Below are positions 34,114-44,139 of a DNA stretch of 49,584 bases, one piece after another (positions within the stretch are counted from its first letter, which is position 1; each line of letters starts with the position of its first letter). The notes under the pieces are model-generated. The model saw nothing but the letters and a program-made list of their open reading frames with translations. It ran no database searches and was not told the origin of the DNA. Origin of the DNA: Thermoplasmata archaeon (GTDB taxonomy: Archaea; Thermoplasmatota; Thermoplasmata; Thermoplasmatales; Thermoplasmataceae); the NCBI GenBank assembly GCA_021820525.1, contig JAKADM010000008.1, positions 1 through 49,584 of the forward strand, written 5' to 3'. The position numbers and the translations under genes are program-made.

Positions 34114-35211
34114 ATGAAGACAGTTGAAGATATAATGACGGCAAATCCACTTGCCATAGACGATGAGGAAAACGTATCCCTGGCAATGAAGAGGATGAGG
34201 GAAAATTCCATAGCCCAGCTTCCCATACTTTCAAAGGGAAAATATGGAGGAATGATAAGTTACAGGGAACTTCTGAGAAGAAAGAGCCTGCACATGAATT
34301 CCAAGGTGAGAAATTTCGCAATGAACCCTCCTGTGTTAAGCAAGAGCAACACCATAAGGGAAGCCATAGTTCTTTTGAAGGATACATCCCTTGGGGCATT
34401 GCCGGTGCTTGAAAAGGGGAAGCTCATAGGCCTGGTTTCAAGAACAGATATAGTGAAAAACATAAACGAATTTGATGAAGTGAACCAGTTTCAGGCACAG
34501 GACGTGATGAATGAACCCTTCAGCGTTAATCTGGATGAGGATGTGGAAAGCGCCCTGGAGAAGATAAGGGAACACGATGTGGATATGATACCCGTGGTTG
34601 ACCAAAATGAGGTAGTGCAGGGAATTGTCAGGCTTGAAAGCGTTGCGGATTATGACATAATAAGCAAGGAAAAGATGGGAAGCGGAGATTTCAGCCAGAA
34701 GGAAAAGATGGAAATAATCGTAAAATCCGTGATGGAATCTTCCATATTCGCCTTTGAAGAAGATAAGCTTACCACAGCATGCGATCTCATGGTTAAAAAC
34801 CATCTCCATCATCTGCCCGTTTGCAACAGGGGCTCAAAGTTGACTGGAATTCTTGGCATTGATGATGTCATAAACATACTTTCATCAGAGGGCGAATCAG
34901 AGGGATTGCTCATAAATATATCCGGCCTTTCTTCAGGAGACACTGACCTTTATGAAACCATATACGCAATGGCCGACAAATTTGTACCCAGGTTTTCCAG
35001 AGTTTTGAATTTGAAGGGTGCATCCCTGAACATTCATGTGATCAAATATCACGGAGAGGAAGGGAGAATCAAATACTCCATAAGGACAAGGCTTCTTGCA
35101 AGAAAGACAAACCTCACAGTGAGCAGTTCAGGATGGAACCTTGGGAAGGTCATGTCGGATATATTCGAGACCTATGAGAAGAGGGTAAAGAAGGAAATGG
35201 GAAAGGAATAA
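34114..35211 (+). CDS. Four CBS domains with a C-terminal HPF/RaiA-like domain
   Basis: A 365-residue soluble protein. Residues 1-60, 65-125, 128-185 and 205-262 are CBS repeats (for example VEDIMTANPLAID, NFAMNPPVLSK, DVMNEPFSVNL, KSVMESSIFAF), forming two Bateman modules that usually bind adenine nucleotides. Residues 270-365 follow a beta-alpha-beta-beta-alpha order (LLINISGLSSG; ETIYAMADKFVPRFSRVL; ASLNIHVIKYHG; YSIRTRLLARKTNLTVSS; VMSDIFETYEKRVKKEM), like ribosome hibernation factors; that match is by pattern. ATG 34114 is chosen from the AGGTGA site overlapping the glyA stop. Confidence 0.85.
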   Translation: MKTVEDIMTANPLAIDDEENVSLAMKRMRENSIAQLPILSKGKYGGMISYRELLRRKSLHMNSKVRNFAMNPPVLSKSNTIREAIVLLKDTSLGALPVLEKGKLIGLVSRTDIVKNINEFDEVNQFQAQDVMNEPFSVNLDEDVESALEKIREHDVDMIPVVDQNEVVQGIVRLESVADYDIISKEKMGSGDFSQKEKMEIIVKSVMESSIFAFEEDKLTTACDLMVKNHLHHLPVCNRGSKLTGILGIDDVINILSSEGESEGLLINISGLSSGDTDLYETIYAMADKFVPRFSRVLNLKGASLNIHVIKYHGEEGRIKYSIRTRLLARKTNLTVSSSGWNLGKVMSDIFETYEKRVKKEMGKE

Positions 35212-35255
35212 GGCCTGATTTCCCTTATTTTCCATTATACTATCCGTAAAGGTCT

Positions 35256-35271
35256 TTCAAAAATGTTTGAA
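35256..35271. terminator. Hairpin between convergent genes
   Basis: TTCAAA and TTTGAA form a 6-bp stem with a 4-nt loop, followed by ATTTTACAGTTTCTTTTTA. A second hairpin, GTTCA with TGAAC, lies near 35300. Both fit transcript ends for the CBS gene and possibly the convergent aminopeptidase. Confidence 0.4.
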
Positions 35272-35373
35272 TTTTACAGTTTCTTTTTACCCGTTCAAAA
35301 ATGAACTTCACATAAATATGAAATTGTAAAATATATTATTTTATTCTATTCAAAAAATATTGTATTTTAAAGT

Positions 35374-37746
35374 TCAGTTATTTATCTTCTTGTATATGTT
35401 TAGATATTCCAGGCCTTTCTTCACGCCCTTGTCCCAGTCCTCTCTTGAATGGCTGCTTATGAACTGGTTCACAGTCTTTTCCTCAGACAATCCAACATAG
35501 GGGATTAACATTTCCAAAAACCTTGAGGTATATCCAGTTCCTGCAAAGAACCTGTCAATGGATGTAATGATCTTATCCATGTTTTCTGCCAGATATTTTC
35601 TGTTTGCCCTGTTAAGTGAACAGCTGCTTACAAACCTGAATGAATCCTGCTTCTTGATTTTCCCATCCTCTATCATTTTCCAGACTCTGTCGAGTTTATC
35701 CTTTCCATTCAGGTATCCTGTTGCTCCTATGATTTTTATCTTATCCTCATCGGCCTGTACTTCATTGAGTTTATTCATAAGCCCCTCAAGATCATTTTCC
35801 GCCAATGCATAGGCATAGGCAGCAGCCTGCCTGGAATCGGGTGGGATATTCTGGAAGTTCTTGAAGTTTGATGAGAACTCCTTTGCGTAGGATGGGTCTA
35901 TGAGAGTTCTTATGGACTGGAGCCTTCCCCTTATAACAGAATCATTTATGGCTTCTCCCTTCTTCTGCTCACCAAGCATCTTGAGATGGTTTGAAATGTA
36001 CTTGATTCCAAAATCATCAATCTCAGTGCTTCTGTTCAGTATATTGTGGAGATTCAGTACAATTCCGGCAATCTCATCCCTGAGCATGTATTCAGAATCT
36101 TCAAAGAAGAGGTTCATGGTTGCAATCAGTTCCTTGAGGTTTGCCTTTCCTGAAAGGTAGGATGCATAGTAATCAGATACAAGCCCCCATCTTGAGTATT
36201 TATCCATTTTTGAAATGTTCTTTTTTATATTCTCGAAGAGTGCCCCGTCATATTTTACCCTGTAGAAACCTGTTCTTTCAAAGTTAATGTACAGGAACTT
36301 ATCCTTTTTGATATCAAGTTCCCTGCCTTCCATAAGAACGGGTTCAACTCTGTCTTCATAAACAATTGTAAGGGGCACCGGCCATACACTCTCATCCGGG
36401 GAACCATCAAGGAAGAATCTTTCCTGCTTAAGGTGAAGTGATTCCTTTCCCGTTTCAACATGGATTATTGGATATCCTGGCTTTGTTATCCATGCATTCA
36501 TTATTTTTGAAACTGGCATATTGGATACCTTCTCAATGGATGTCCACAAATTCTCACCAATGGCATTGGAGAAGCTGTGCTCCTTCAGATAATTCCTTAC
36601 ACCGTTCCTGAAATGTTCCCTGCCCACATAGGCCTCTATCATCCTCAGGATGCTTCCGCCCTTTGAGTAGGATATTTCGTCGAATATCTGGGATATCTCA
36701 TCGGGATTTTTCACATCAACATGTATGGGGTGGGTATTTCTCAGACTGTCTCCGGTCATTCCCCTTCCAAGTTCATCTGTAACAAATTCTGACATTATTT
36801 CCCATTCCGGGTGCTTATGCTCAAGGGCCTTGTAACTCATAAATGTTGCAAAACTCTCATTCAGCCACAGATCATCCCACCACTTCATGGTTACAAGGTC
36901 TCCAAACCACTGATGGGCAAGTTCGTGGGATATTACCTCATCAACCCTCTTTAATATGGCTGAACTGGTGCTTTCCCCAACCATCAGTTCAATTTCCCTG
37001 AATGTAATTGCACCCCAGTTTTCCATAGCTCCAAAGGCAAATTCTGGAACTGCAATCAGATGGAGTTTGGGCAGCTGGTACTTTATATCAAAATATTCCT
37101 CGAAAAATTCCAGTGTTTTATCTGCCATATCTATGGGCAATTCTGACATCTTGAACTTTCCTCTGGCCCCAACTAGATAAACAGGCTTTCCATCGTGGGT
37201 TTTGTGTATCATGTCATATTTTGATGCACCCAGATAGAGAAGATAGGTGGACATCCTTGGCGTTTCCTGGAATGAAACAATCTTTCTATCCTTTTCATCC
37301 TTCACGGCCTCTGCGGGCATGTTGGATATGGCATCATAATCTGAAGGTATATCCATGGAAACTTTGAAAACGGATTTATATGCGGGGTGATCAACACAGG
37401 GGAAGGCATATCTGGCCCCTGTGGATTCAAACTGTGTTGATATGAATTTAAAGCCATTTTCATTTGAATAGTATATGCCGTTCATACCATCAGATATATT
37501 CCCTGAGAATTCAATCTCCATCAGGAAATCTCCCTTAAAGTCCCCTTCAATTCTTACAGTTTCCTCCTTTCTGTCAGTTTCAAACTTGCATTCCTTTCCA
37601 TTTACTGTGATTTTCTTAATTTCAATATCCACTGAATTGAGCCATAATTTCCCCTCTGATCTCCCTTCTATTTTCTCCACACCTGAGAATTTAAGATTTT
37701 CAGTGTCAATCCTATATTTTAAATCGTATCTTTTAATCTCTTCCAT
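35374..37746 (-). CDS. M1-family aminopeptidase (tricorn interacting factor F2/F3-like)
   Basis: A 790-residue zinc aminopeptidase of the M1 family. The substrate-binding GAMENWGAITFRE lies near residue 240, and the zinc site HELAHQWFGDL with LNESFATF begins near residue 274. Length and layout match tricorn interacting factors F2/F3, which trim short peptides released by the tricorn protease in Thermoplasma. No signal peptide, so it acts in the cytoplasm. It diverges from the sua5 gene with a shared AT-rich promoter. Confidence 0.94.
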   Translation of the reverse strand: MEEIKRYDLKYRIDTENLKFSGVEKIEGRSEGKLWLNSVDIEIKKITVNGKECKFETDRKEETVRIEGDFKGDFLMEIEFSGNISDGMNGIYYSNENGFKFISTQFESTGARYAFPCVDHPAYKSVFKVSMDIPSDYDAISNMPAEAVKDEKDRKIVSFQETPRMSTYLLYLGASKYDMIHKTHDGKPVYLVGARGKFKMSELPIDMADKTLEFFEEYFDIKYQLPKLHLIAVPEFAFGAMENWGAITFREIELMVGESTSSAILKRVDEVISHELAHQWFGDLVTMKWWDDLWLNESFATFMSYKALEHKHPEWEIMSEFVTDELGRGMTGDSLRNTHPIHVDVKNPDEISQIFDEISYSKGGSILRMIEAYVGREHFRNGVRNYLKEHSFSNAIGENLWTSIEKVSNMPVSKIMNAWITKPGYPIIHVETGKESLHLKQERFFLDGSPDESVWPVPLTIVYEDRVEPVLMEGRELDIKKDKFLYINFERTGFYRVKYDGALFENIKKNISKMDKYSRWGLVSDYYASYLSGKANLKELIATMNLFFEDSEYMLRDEIAGIVLNLHNILNRSTEIDDFGIKYISNHLKMLGEQKKGEAINDSVIRGRLQSIRTLIDPSYAKEFSSNFKNFQNIPPDSRQAAAYAYALAENDLEGLMNKLNEVQADEDKIKIIGATGYLNGKDKLDRVWKMIEDGKIKKQDSFRFVSSCSLNRANRKYLAENMDKIITSIDRFFAGTGYTSRFLEMLIPYVGLSEEKTVNQFISSHSREDWDKGVKKGLEYLNIYKKINN

Positions 37747-37764
37747 ATTAACTGTAATTGGATT

Positions 37765-37775
37765 AATTATAAAAG
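37765..37775. promoter_or_regulatory. Shared TATA element between aminopeptidase and Sua5 genes
   Basis: AATTATAAAAG lies about 23 nt from both divergent starts (ATG 37746 on minus, GTG 37794 on plus), so one AT-rich core may serve both directions. Confidence 0.5.
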
Positions 37776-37793
37776 ATTAGGGGAAGAGTCACA

Positions 37794-38777
37794 GTGACCG
37801 GCAAAATAGTGGATGTAAACTGTAAGGAAGAGGACAGGGCAAAGGCAGAAAAAGGGGCAGATATAATCAGAAAGGGAGGAACGGTTGTTTTCCCAACGGA
37901 GACCGTGTATGGATTGGGGGCAGATGCGGGAAATGACGGGGCATGCTCAAAAATATACAAAATAAAATCAAGGCAGCAGGATAATCCATTGATTGTACAT
38001 CTTGCCGATAAGGAAAGCGTTGGAAAATATGCCCACATAGAAAATGTAAGGAAATATAAGGAGCTTGAAAAATTATGGCCCGGCCCATTAACCATAGTGA
38101 TGCCAAAAAGGGAAACGGTTGGCAATGTTGCAAGCGCAGGCCTGGACACAGTTGGCATAAGAATACCTGACTGCAATTTTACAAGGGCATTTATAAGAAT
38201 GAGCGGCACGGGAATTGCGGCACCAAGTGCGAACCGCTCAGGAAAGCCAAGTGCAACAATGGCAGAGCACATAATGGATGAACTTGATGGGGTTGATCTC
38301 ATATATAGGGCAGAAAGATCAAGGATCGGAATTGAATCCACTGTGATTTTTCCTGAGGGTGACAGCTGCAAGATATTGAGGCCAGGAGCCTATACGGAAG
38401 AGGATCTGCTGAAAATATTCCATCAGGTAACGTATTCCGGGAAGGATGATCCCGTGAGGTCTCCTGGGATGAAATACAGGCACTACTCCCCAGATAAAAC
38501 TGTTTTGAGGGCAGATGCCCAGTCCCTTCTTGATTACTTAAAAGAACACAGGGACGTTTTGCCAATTGTCACAACGGAAACTGCAAAGTTTATTGAGGGT
38601 GACAAAATTGTTCTGGGAAGTCTGTCCAATCCATACGAGATTTCCTCATCCCTTTACGATTCCCTTAGAAAACTTGACGCATCAAACTATAGCAAAGGGA
38701 TCATAGAATCCCTTCCAGAAAGAGGGTTTTTCATATCTGTGATGAACAGAATCAAAAAGGCATCCGTAGAATTATAA
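37794..38777 (+). CDS. sua5: Sua5/YrdC threonylcarbamoyl-AMP synthase
   Basis: A 327-residue Sua5, which makes threonylcarbamoyl-AMP for the t6A37 modification of ANN-decoding tRNAs. The YrdC domain (residues 1-200) has GGTVVFPTETVYGLGADA, KSRQQDNPLIVHLAD, LWPGPLTIVMPK and APSANRSGKPSAT. A C-terminal Sua5 domain (from about residue 220) follows SPGMKYRHYSP. The start is GTG 37794, about 23 nt after the TATA element and preceded by AGGGGAAGAG. Confidence 0.94.
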   Translation: MTGKIVDVNCKEEDRAKAEKGADIIRKGGTVVFPTETVYGLGADAGNDGACSKIYKIKSRQQDNPLIVHLADKESVGKYAHIENVRKYKELEKLWPGPLTIVMPKRETVGNVASAGLDTVGIRIPDCNFTRAFIRMSGTGIAAPSANRSGKPSATMAEHIMDELDGVDLIYRAERSRIGIESTVIFPEGDSCKILRPGAYTEEDLLKIFHQVTYSGKDDPVRSPGMKYRHYSPDKTVLRADAQSLLDYLKEHRDVLPIVTTETAKFIEGDKIVLGSLSNPYEISSSLYDSLRKLDASNYSKGIIESLPERGFFISVMNRIKKASVEL

Positions 38778-38798
38778 AACATACTGGTATATACATAT

Positions 38799-39275
38799 AT
38801 GCCGAAAGTAGGAGTTATTATGGGTAGCCAGTCAGACTTTGACGTTATGAAAGAGGCCTGTGATACATTGCGAAGTTTTCAGGTGGACTGTGAGGTAAGG
38901 GTTGTTTCTGCCCATCGTACACCAAAAATGATGTATGAGTATGCTGAAAAGGCAAGTTCCAGGGGCATAGAGGTTATTATAGCAGGGGCTGGAGGTGCAG
39001 CCCATCTTCCCGGTATGGTGGCCGCAATCACCAACCTTCCAGTAATTGGCGTACCTGTACAGACAAAAACCCTTAATGGCCTTGATTCCCTTCTTTCAAT
39101 TGTCCAGATGCCTGGAGGAATACCCGTGGCAACTGTGGCAATTAACAATTCAAAAAATGCAGCCCTTCTTGCTGTAAGAATGCTCTCTCTAAAATATCCG
39201 GAGCTGGCCTTCAAGATGAGAAACTTCATGGAGAGGGAAAAGGAAAATGTGGAAAACATCAAACTTCCCCAGTAG
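38799..39275 (+). CDS. purE: N5-carboxyaminoimidazole ribonucleotide mutase PurE
   Basis: A 158-residue class I PurE, which converts N5-CAIR to CAIR in purine synthesis. Active-site motifs are [27 protein letters not shown] and [15 protein letters not shown], with [20 protein letters not shown] closing the octameric core. A TATA box (ATTATAAAAC, 38771-38780) lies 24 nt upstream, giving a leaderless start at ATG 38799. Its 3' end overlaps purK by 29 nt. Confidence 0.96.
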   Translation: MPKVGVIMGSQSDFDVMKEACDTLRSFQVDCEVRVVSAHRTPKMMYEYAEKASSRGIEVIIAGAGGAAHLPGMVAAITNLPVIGVPVQTKTLNGLDSLLSIVQMPGGIPVATVAINNSKNAALLAVRMLSLKYPELAFKMRNFMEREKENVENIKLPQ

Positions 39276-40362
39276 AATAGGAATTGGTGGGGGAGGCCAG
39301 CTTGGCACAATGATGATTCTTGAAAGCAGGGGCCTTCCCCTTTCATTCAATATTTATGTGGAAAGCAGGGATGAGCCTGCTGTCCAGATTGCAACAGATG
39401 TATACGATAGAGATGATTTCCATAGTTTTGTTGACAGTTCAGATTATGTGACCTTTGAATTTGAGCATGTAAGGAGAGAGATGCTTGAATATGCCCAAAA
39501 AAACGGAAAACTGCGGCCAGGTTTCAGATCGGTAGAGCTTAAAATGGAGAGGCATCTGGAAAAGGAGTTCCTCAGGGATAATTCCTTTCCTGTGGGTGAA
39601 TTCATTATTGCAAGGAATGGTGAAGAGGCACTGGAAAAATCAAGGCATTATGAAAAATTTGTCATAAAGAGGTCAACAGGGGGATATGATGGTAAGGGCC
39701 AGTATTATTACAATAATATGAACGATTTTCCCCAGAACGAGGATGGTTATTTTGTCATAGAAAAATATGTTGATTATGAATCTGAGGCATCCATAATCTG
39801 CGGAAGGGACAGCCAGGGGAGGGAAATTTTCTATGAACCATCATATAATGAAAACAAAAATGGAATATTAATCAGGAACGCAACAGGGATTAAAGAAGTT
39901 GAGACCATAGAGAGGATGAAGGAAATAGCATCCTCACTCATGAAGAAACTGGACTATATAGGAATAATGGGCATAGAGTTCTTCATCACAGAGGATGGGC
40001 CCCTTATAAATGAATATGCACCCAGAGTCCATAATACGGGCCACCACACCCTTATGGGCACATCAGTTTCACAATTCGAAAATCATGTCAGGGCAGTGAT
40101 GGGCATTCCCATGGAGGACCCTGTAACATATGTTCCCTCTGGCATAGTGAACGTTATTGGCACAGATCTTTCAGGGGAAAAAATGTCAAAAATACTGGGC
40201 ATTGGGGGAACAAGAATATTTATGTACAGGAAAAAGGAGATAAGGAGAAAGAGGAAGATGGGCCATGTGTGTGTCACGGCAAGGGACGCAGAGGAATTAA
40301 ATAAAAAGGAAAAAATCGTTGAGGAAATCCTTTATCCTGAAGGTGTTGAAAATTATATATAA
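39247..40362 (+). CDS. purK: N5-carboxyaminoimidazole ribonucleotide synthetase PurK
   Basis: A 371-residue ATP-grasp enzyme that carboxylates AIR using ATP and bicarbonate, feeding PurE. It has [20 protein letters not shown] near the N-terminus, [17 protein letters not shown] as nucleotide loop, [17 protein letters not shown], and the late [15 protein letters not shown]. The presence of PurK confirms the two-step N5-CAIR route. Overlap with purE indicates one transcript. Confidence 0.95.
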   Translation: MWKTSNFPSRIGIGGGGQLGTMMILESRGLPLSFNIYVESRDEPAVQIATDVYDRDDFHSFVDSSDYVTFEFEHVRREMLEYAQKNGKLRPGFRSVELKMERHLEKEFLRDNSFPVGEFIIARNGEEALEKSRHYEKFVIKRSTGGYDGKGQYYYNNMNDFPQNEDGYFVIEKYVDYESEASIICGRDSQGREIFYEPSYNENKNGILIRNATGIKEVETIERMKEIASSLMKKLDYIGIMGIEFFITEDGPLINEYAPRVHNTGHHTLMGTSVSQFENHVRAVMGIPMEDPVTYVPSGIVNVIGTDLSGEKMSKILGIGGTRIFMYRKKEIRRKRKMGHVCVTARDAEELNKKEKIVEEILYPEGVENYI

Positions 40363-40408
40363 ACAATAATGGGGAAAGCAATAATAACCCGTAAGAGAAT
40401 ATACTTCC

Positions 40409-42766
40409 ATGGAAAACGAGGCACCGGGAAGACCGGGCATTCCGCCAAGATGGACATCCAGCGCCAAGGATGGAACAGGATCGGCACTTTCCCCCGCAAG
40501 CCGTGTGTGGTATACCATATCCCACGGCATTATAAATGAAATTTTTTATCCAAGGATTGACATAGCAAACACAAGGGATCATGAATATCTGATTGCCGGC
40601 AATGGTTTTTTTTCTGAGGAAAAGAGGGATTGTATTACGGAGACAGACTGCATAGAGGATGGAATTCCTGCATTTACCATTCATAACAGACAGAAGGCCG
40701 GCAAATATGAGATCGACAAAATAATATTCTCCGATCCAGAAAGAGATGTTGTTATTGAACATGTAAAGTTCAGAAATCTGAGCGGCGAGGATCTGAAGAT
40801 ATATTCCATGACTGCACCCCATATAAAGAATTCAGGTTATGGAAACAGTGGATGGGTAATGAATTATAAGGGACAGAATTTTCTCATAGCCTCCAGAAAC
40901 GGCACATCCATGGCCATATATTCTCCATCGGCCCAGAGCAGGATGAGCATTGGATATTCTGGATTTTCAGACGGATGGCAGATCATCTCAAAGGAGTATG
41001 ATCTGAAATATACCTATGAAAGGGCAGATGACGGCAATATCGCCCTAACTGCAGAGATAAACCAGTCAAGGGAATTTACTGTTTTTATTGGATTTGGAGA
41101 CACTCCCGAAGAGGCTGCCCTGAAAACCCTTCTGACCTGTTCAGAGGGATGGGAAAGGAAGCTCAACGCCTTTAAGGATAACTGGAAAAATTTCTATTCA
41201 AGAATTGAAAATGAGATACCACCAGTTGAGAAGTTTAAACTTTCAAGGAGGAGTGCCAGTGTTATAAAGACTCATCAGGCGGGTTCTCAGTTCAAGGGCG
41301 CCATTATTGCAAGCCTTTCCATACCATGGGGATTTTCAAAGGGCGACAACGATATTGGTGGCTACCATCTCATATGGCCAAGGGACATGGTGGAGGCTGC
41401 CGAGGCACTCATAAGCATTGGGGACGATGAGGATGCTGAGGCGGCCCTATCCTATTTGAGATCAACACAGGAAAATGATGGCCACTGGCCCCAAAATATG
41501 TGGCTTGATGGAAATCCATACTGGCACGGAATACAGATGGATGAGACCGCCTTTCCAGTGATTCTTGCCTATATGCTGTGGAAGAGGGACAGAATTCACC
41601 TGGATGATTACATAAGAATGGTAAGGAAAGCTGCCGATTATATCTGCCTTAACGGCCCGGCTACGGACCAGGACAGGTGGGAAGAAGATGGCGGATATTC
41701 TCCATTCACAATCGCAATTGAAATAAATGCACTTATTGCAGCATCAGAAATGGAATCGGCCATGGGCGGGAGAAGATCAAGATTTTACGAGGAGATTGCA
41801 GACGCTTATAATTCAAACATAGAAAGATGGGTATATGTCAGGGATACAGAATTTTCAAGAAAGGCAGGGGTTGATGGGCATTACATTAGAATTTCACCTG
41901 CCGACGTCCAGGACTCAAGTATAAGGGGAATAATACCTATTAAAAACAGAGGAGACGGAAAAAGCAGTTTTTCCAAAGAGGATGTCATAAGTACAGGATC
42001 GCTTGCACTTGTCAGGTTTGGATTGAGGGCATGGGATGATCCCAGGATTCTAAATACTGTAAAGGTAATCGATATGGTCCTGAAGACTGAAACAAAATCT
42101 GGGCCTGTGTGGCACAGATATAACCATGACGGCTATGGGGAGCACGATGATGGCTCACCCTTTGATGGAACGGGAAGGGGCAGGGGATGGCCCCTCCTTG
42201 TGGGAGAGAGGGCAATATATGAAATTGCCTCTCAAAATTTCAGCGAGGCAGAGAAACTGTTAAAAACCATGGAAAGGGAGACGGGAAACAATGGGATGAT
42301 TCCTGAACAGATATGGGATTCAGAAGATATTCCATCAAAGGGTCTTTTCAACGGGAAACCTTCAGGTTCAGCCATGCCTCTTGTTTGGGCCCATGCGGAG
42401 TACCTGAAATTATCCAAATCCATGGAGCAGGGAAGAGTTTTCGACATGATCGATTCAGTTTATGACAGATATGTTATTAAAAAGAAGCAGAGCAAACTTT
42501 CCATTTGGAGTTTCAAGAACAGGTTCAGATGGATTGAAAGGGGAAGAATTATTAGATTCATATCAGATTCCCAGTTCACCCTTCATCATTCGTGGGACAG
42601 CTGGCATTCCGTGAGGGATAAAATGTCAATGATGGCCGATAATGGCCTATTCTATCTGGATATTTCAACCGACAATAAAACAGAAGAGTCTGAACTTCTA
42701 TTCACATTCTACTGGCCAGAATCAGGAAAATGGGAGGGTACGGATTTTTCAATTACTGTGAAATAG
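40409..42766 (+). CDS. GH15 glucoamylase / glucodextranase-like
   Basis: A 785-residue glycoside hydrolase of family 15, which releases glucose from chain ends of alpha-glucans. The N-terminal 260 residues form the beta-sandwich domain of prokaryotic glucoamylases. The (alpha/alpha)6 barrel shows LIWPRDMVEAAEALISIG, the proposed general acid Glu379 in HGIQMDETAFPV, and the general base Glu633 in GMIPEQIWD. The C-terminal 110 residues are an added beta domain. No signal peptide is seen, so it may be intracellular, acting on stored glycogen. Confidence 0.92.
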   Translation: MENEAPGRPGIPPRWTSSAKDGTGSALSPASRVWYTISHGIINEIFYPRIDIANTRDHEYLIAGNGFFSEEKRDCITETDCIEDGIPAFTIHNRQKAGKYEIDKIIFSDPERDVVIEHVKFRNLSGEDLKIYSMTAPHIKNSGYGNSGWVMNYKGQNFLIASRNGTSMAIYSPSAQSRMSIGYSGFSDGWQIISKEYDLKYTYERADDGNIALTAEINQSREFTVFIGFGDTPEEAALKTLLTCSEGWERKLNAFKDNWKNFYSRIENEIPPVEKFKLSRRSASVIKTHQAGSQFKGAIIASLSIPWGFSKGDNDIGGYHLIWPRDMVEAAEALISIGDDEDAEAALSYLRSTQENDGHWPQNMWLDGNPYWHGIQMDETAFPVILAYMLWKRDRIHLDDYIRMVRKAADYICLNGPATDQDRWEEDGGYSPFTIAIEINALIAASEMESAMGGRRSRFYEEIADAYNSNIERWVYVRDTEFSRKAGVDGHYIRISPADVQDSSIRGIIPIKNRGDGKSSFSKEDVISTGSLALVRFGLRAWDDPRILNTVKVIDMVLKTETKSGPVWHRYNHDGYGEHDDGSPFDGTGRGRGWPLLVGERAIYEIASQNFSEAEKLLKTMERETGNNGMIPEQIWDSEDIPSKGLFNGKPSGSAMPLVWAHAEYLKLSKSMEQGRVFDMIDSVYDRYVIKKKQSKLSIWSFKNRFRWIERGRIIRFISDSQFTLHHSWDSWHSVRDKMSMMADNGLFYLDISTDNKTEESELLFTFYWPESGKWEGTDFSITVK

Positions 42767-44096
42767 CCTGATCATTCTTTACAATGTTTCCACGATCAAG
42801 ATCACGAATCCTCGAACCCATTCTTATAATTGCAATGAATCCAATTAAAACTATGGCAGAAGAAATTAAAAAATCAAGTGCAAATCCCTCAAGCGAAACC
42901 AGGAATCCGGAAAAAAGTGCGCCCAGAATCTGCCCTATACCAAGGATGCTGTTGTAATATCCCACAGCTCTTCCTCTGAGTTTCTGCGATGCCATTCTTG
43001 TAACTGTGGTTATCTGAGATATGCTTATGAAACTCCACAGAAAGCCCATGAAACCGTAAACACCTATTACAACAACCATGAATGAATCTGTGTAAAGGCC
43101 AAAAAATGGAATTGAGGCCATTGCACTGAATATTGCAACCCTGAGAGAAAGGGGAAGATACATGGCCCTTTCAAGGCTTCTTTTTTTTATGTAGGATGAA
43201 GCCATTCTGAAAGAGATCACTGAAAAGGCACTGTTAAGTAGATACATGAAATAAACTTCAGGCTCGCTTGCCCTGAAATTCTCTATAAGCAGGATTGGAT
43301 ATGGTGTGAAAAATAACTGGAAACCAAGCATCAGGAGGGCACATATGAAAAGGTATAACCTTAATTGTCTGGACATTTTTTCGGCCGATTTTCTACCAAA
43401 CAGTTTCACTATGTGAATAACATAGGTTGGTGCGTATCTTGTCCTTTCGAATGCCCTGAGTGAAAATATGTCAGGTATGGCACTTCTCCTGATCTTTTTC
43501 TCCGATTCTTTAAGAAGGAAAAGAGCCAGAAAGAAGGATAGGAGGTAAACGATTGACGCTATTATGTATATGTTCTTAAGCATTCCAACGGAGTTTGGAT
43601 TTTCGACGACTATCAAGAGTCCAGAGGCAAGGCCAAAAACTGTTCCTATTGTGGATATGGCACTGAAACTTGAAACTACCCTTGCCCACTGGCTCTCCTG
43701 TTCATTTTCAATTACAAGGAGAGTTGACACGGGCACAGAGGCCATGGCAAAGAACTGGTAGAGGACAAGTATGCCCAGATATTCATATATTGTTGAAATA
43801 AAGGCAATCAAAAATAGGGACGCAAAGCTGCCGGCGAATCCTATAAGAACAAATATCTTCCTCCTTTTTACGTTATCTGAGATGTTTCCCCACAAAATCA
43901 ATGCAATTACGGAAGAAATCGATGAAAGGGAAGATGCTATACCCACAAAAATAACAGATTTGTCAAAATAGATTGAAATGAATAGGGGTATCATTGGATT
44001 TAGAAGCCCTGCTGAAAGATTGGATGTTATGTAGGATGAATACCATAGTCTCCATCTTTTGCTGTAACTGAGAGGGACCTGTTCACTGTTTTCCAT
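42753..44096 (-). CDS. MFS transporter
   Basis: A 447-residue major facilitator with about 12 membrane segments. The loop 2-3 motif is LWGNISDNVKRRKIF and the equivalent in the second half is VTRMASQKLRGRAVGYYNS. A long polar loop (residues about 195-235) links the halves. Substrate unknown; drug or metabolite efflux is the commonest role for this pattern. ATG 44096 follows an AAGGTTAAGGATA ribosome binding site and is preferred to TTG 44123. The 3' end overlaps the convergent glucoamylase gene by 14 nt. Confidence 0.88.
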   Translation of the reverse strand: MENSEQVPLSYSKRWRLWYSSYITSNLSAGLLNPMIPLFISIYFDKSVIFVGIASSLSSISSVIALILWGNISDNVKRRKIFVLIGFAGSFASLFLIAFISTIYEYLGILVLYQFFAMASVPVSTLLVIENEQESQWARVVSSFSAISTIGTVFGLASGLLIVVENPNSVGMLKNIYIIASIVYLLSFFLALFLLKESEKKIRRSAIPDIFSLRAFERTRYAPTYVIHIVKLFGRKSAEKMSRQLRLYLFICALLMLGFQLFFTPYPILLIENFRASEPEVYFMYLLNSAFSVISFRMASSYIKKRSLERAMYLPLSLRVAIFSAMASIPFFGLYTDSFMVVVIGVYGFMGFLWSFISISQITTVTRMASQKLRGRAVGYYNSILGIGQILGALFSGFLVSLEGFALDFLISSAIVLIGFIAIIRMGSRIRDLDRGNIVKNDQAISQ

Positions 44097-44139
44097 CAGT
44101 ATCCTTAACCTTACGGGAACCAATTACAGCATGGATATT

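Noticed and set aside
37763-38371. 202-codon open frame antisense to the sua5 gene
   Set aside because: It mirrors a strongly conserved YrdC-domain protein, its product has a Ser/Pro/Phe-rich composition typical of a shadow frame, and it has no own promoter or family.
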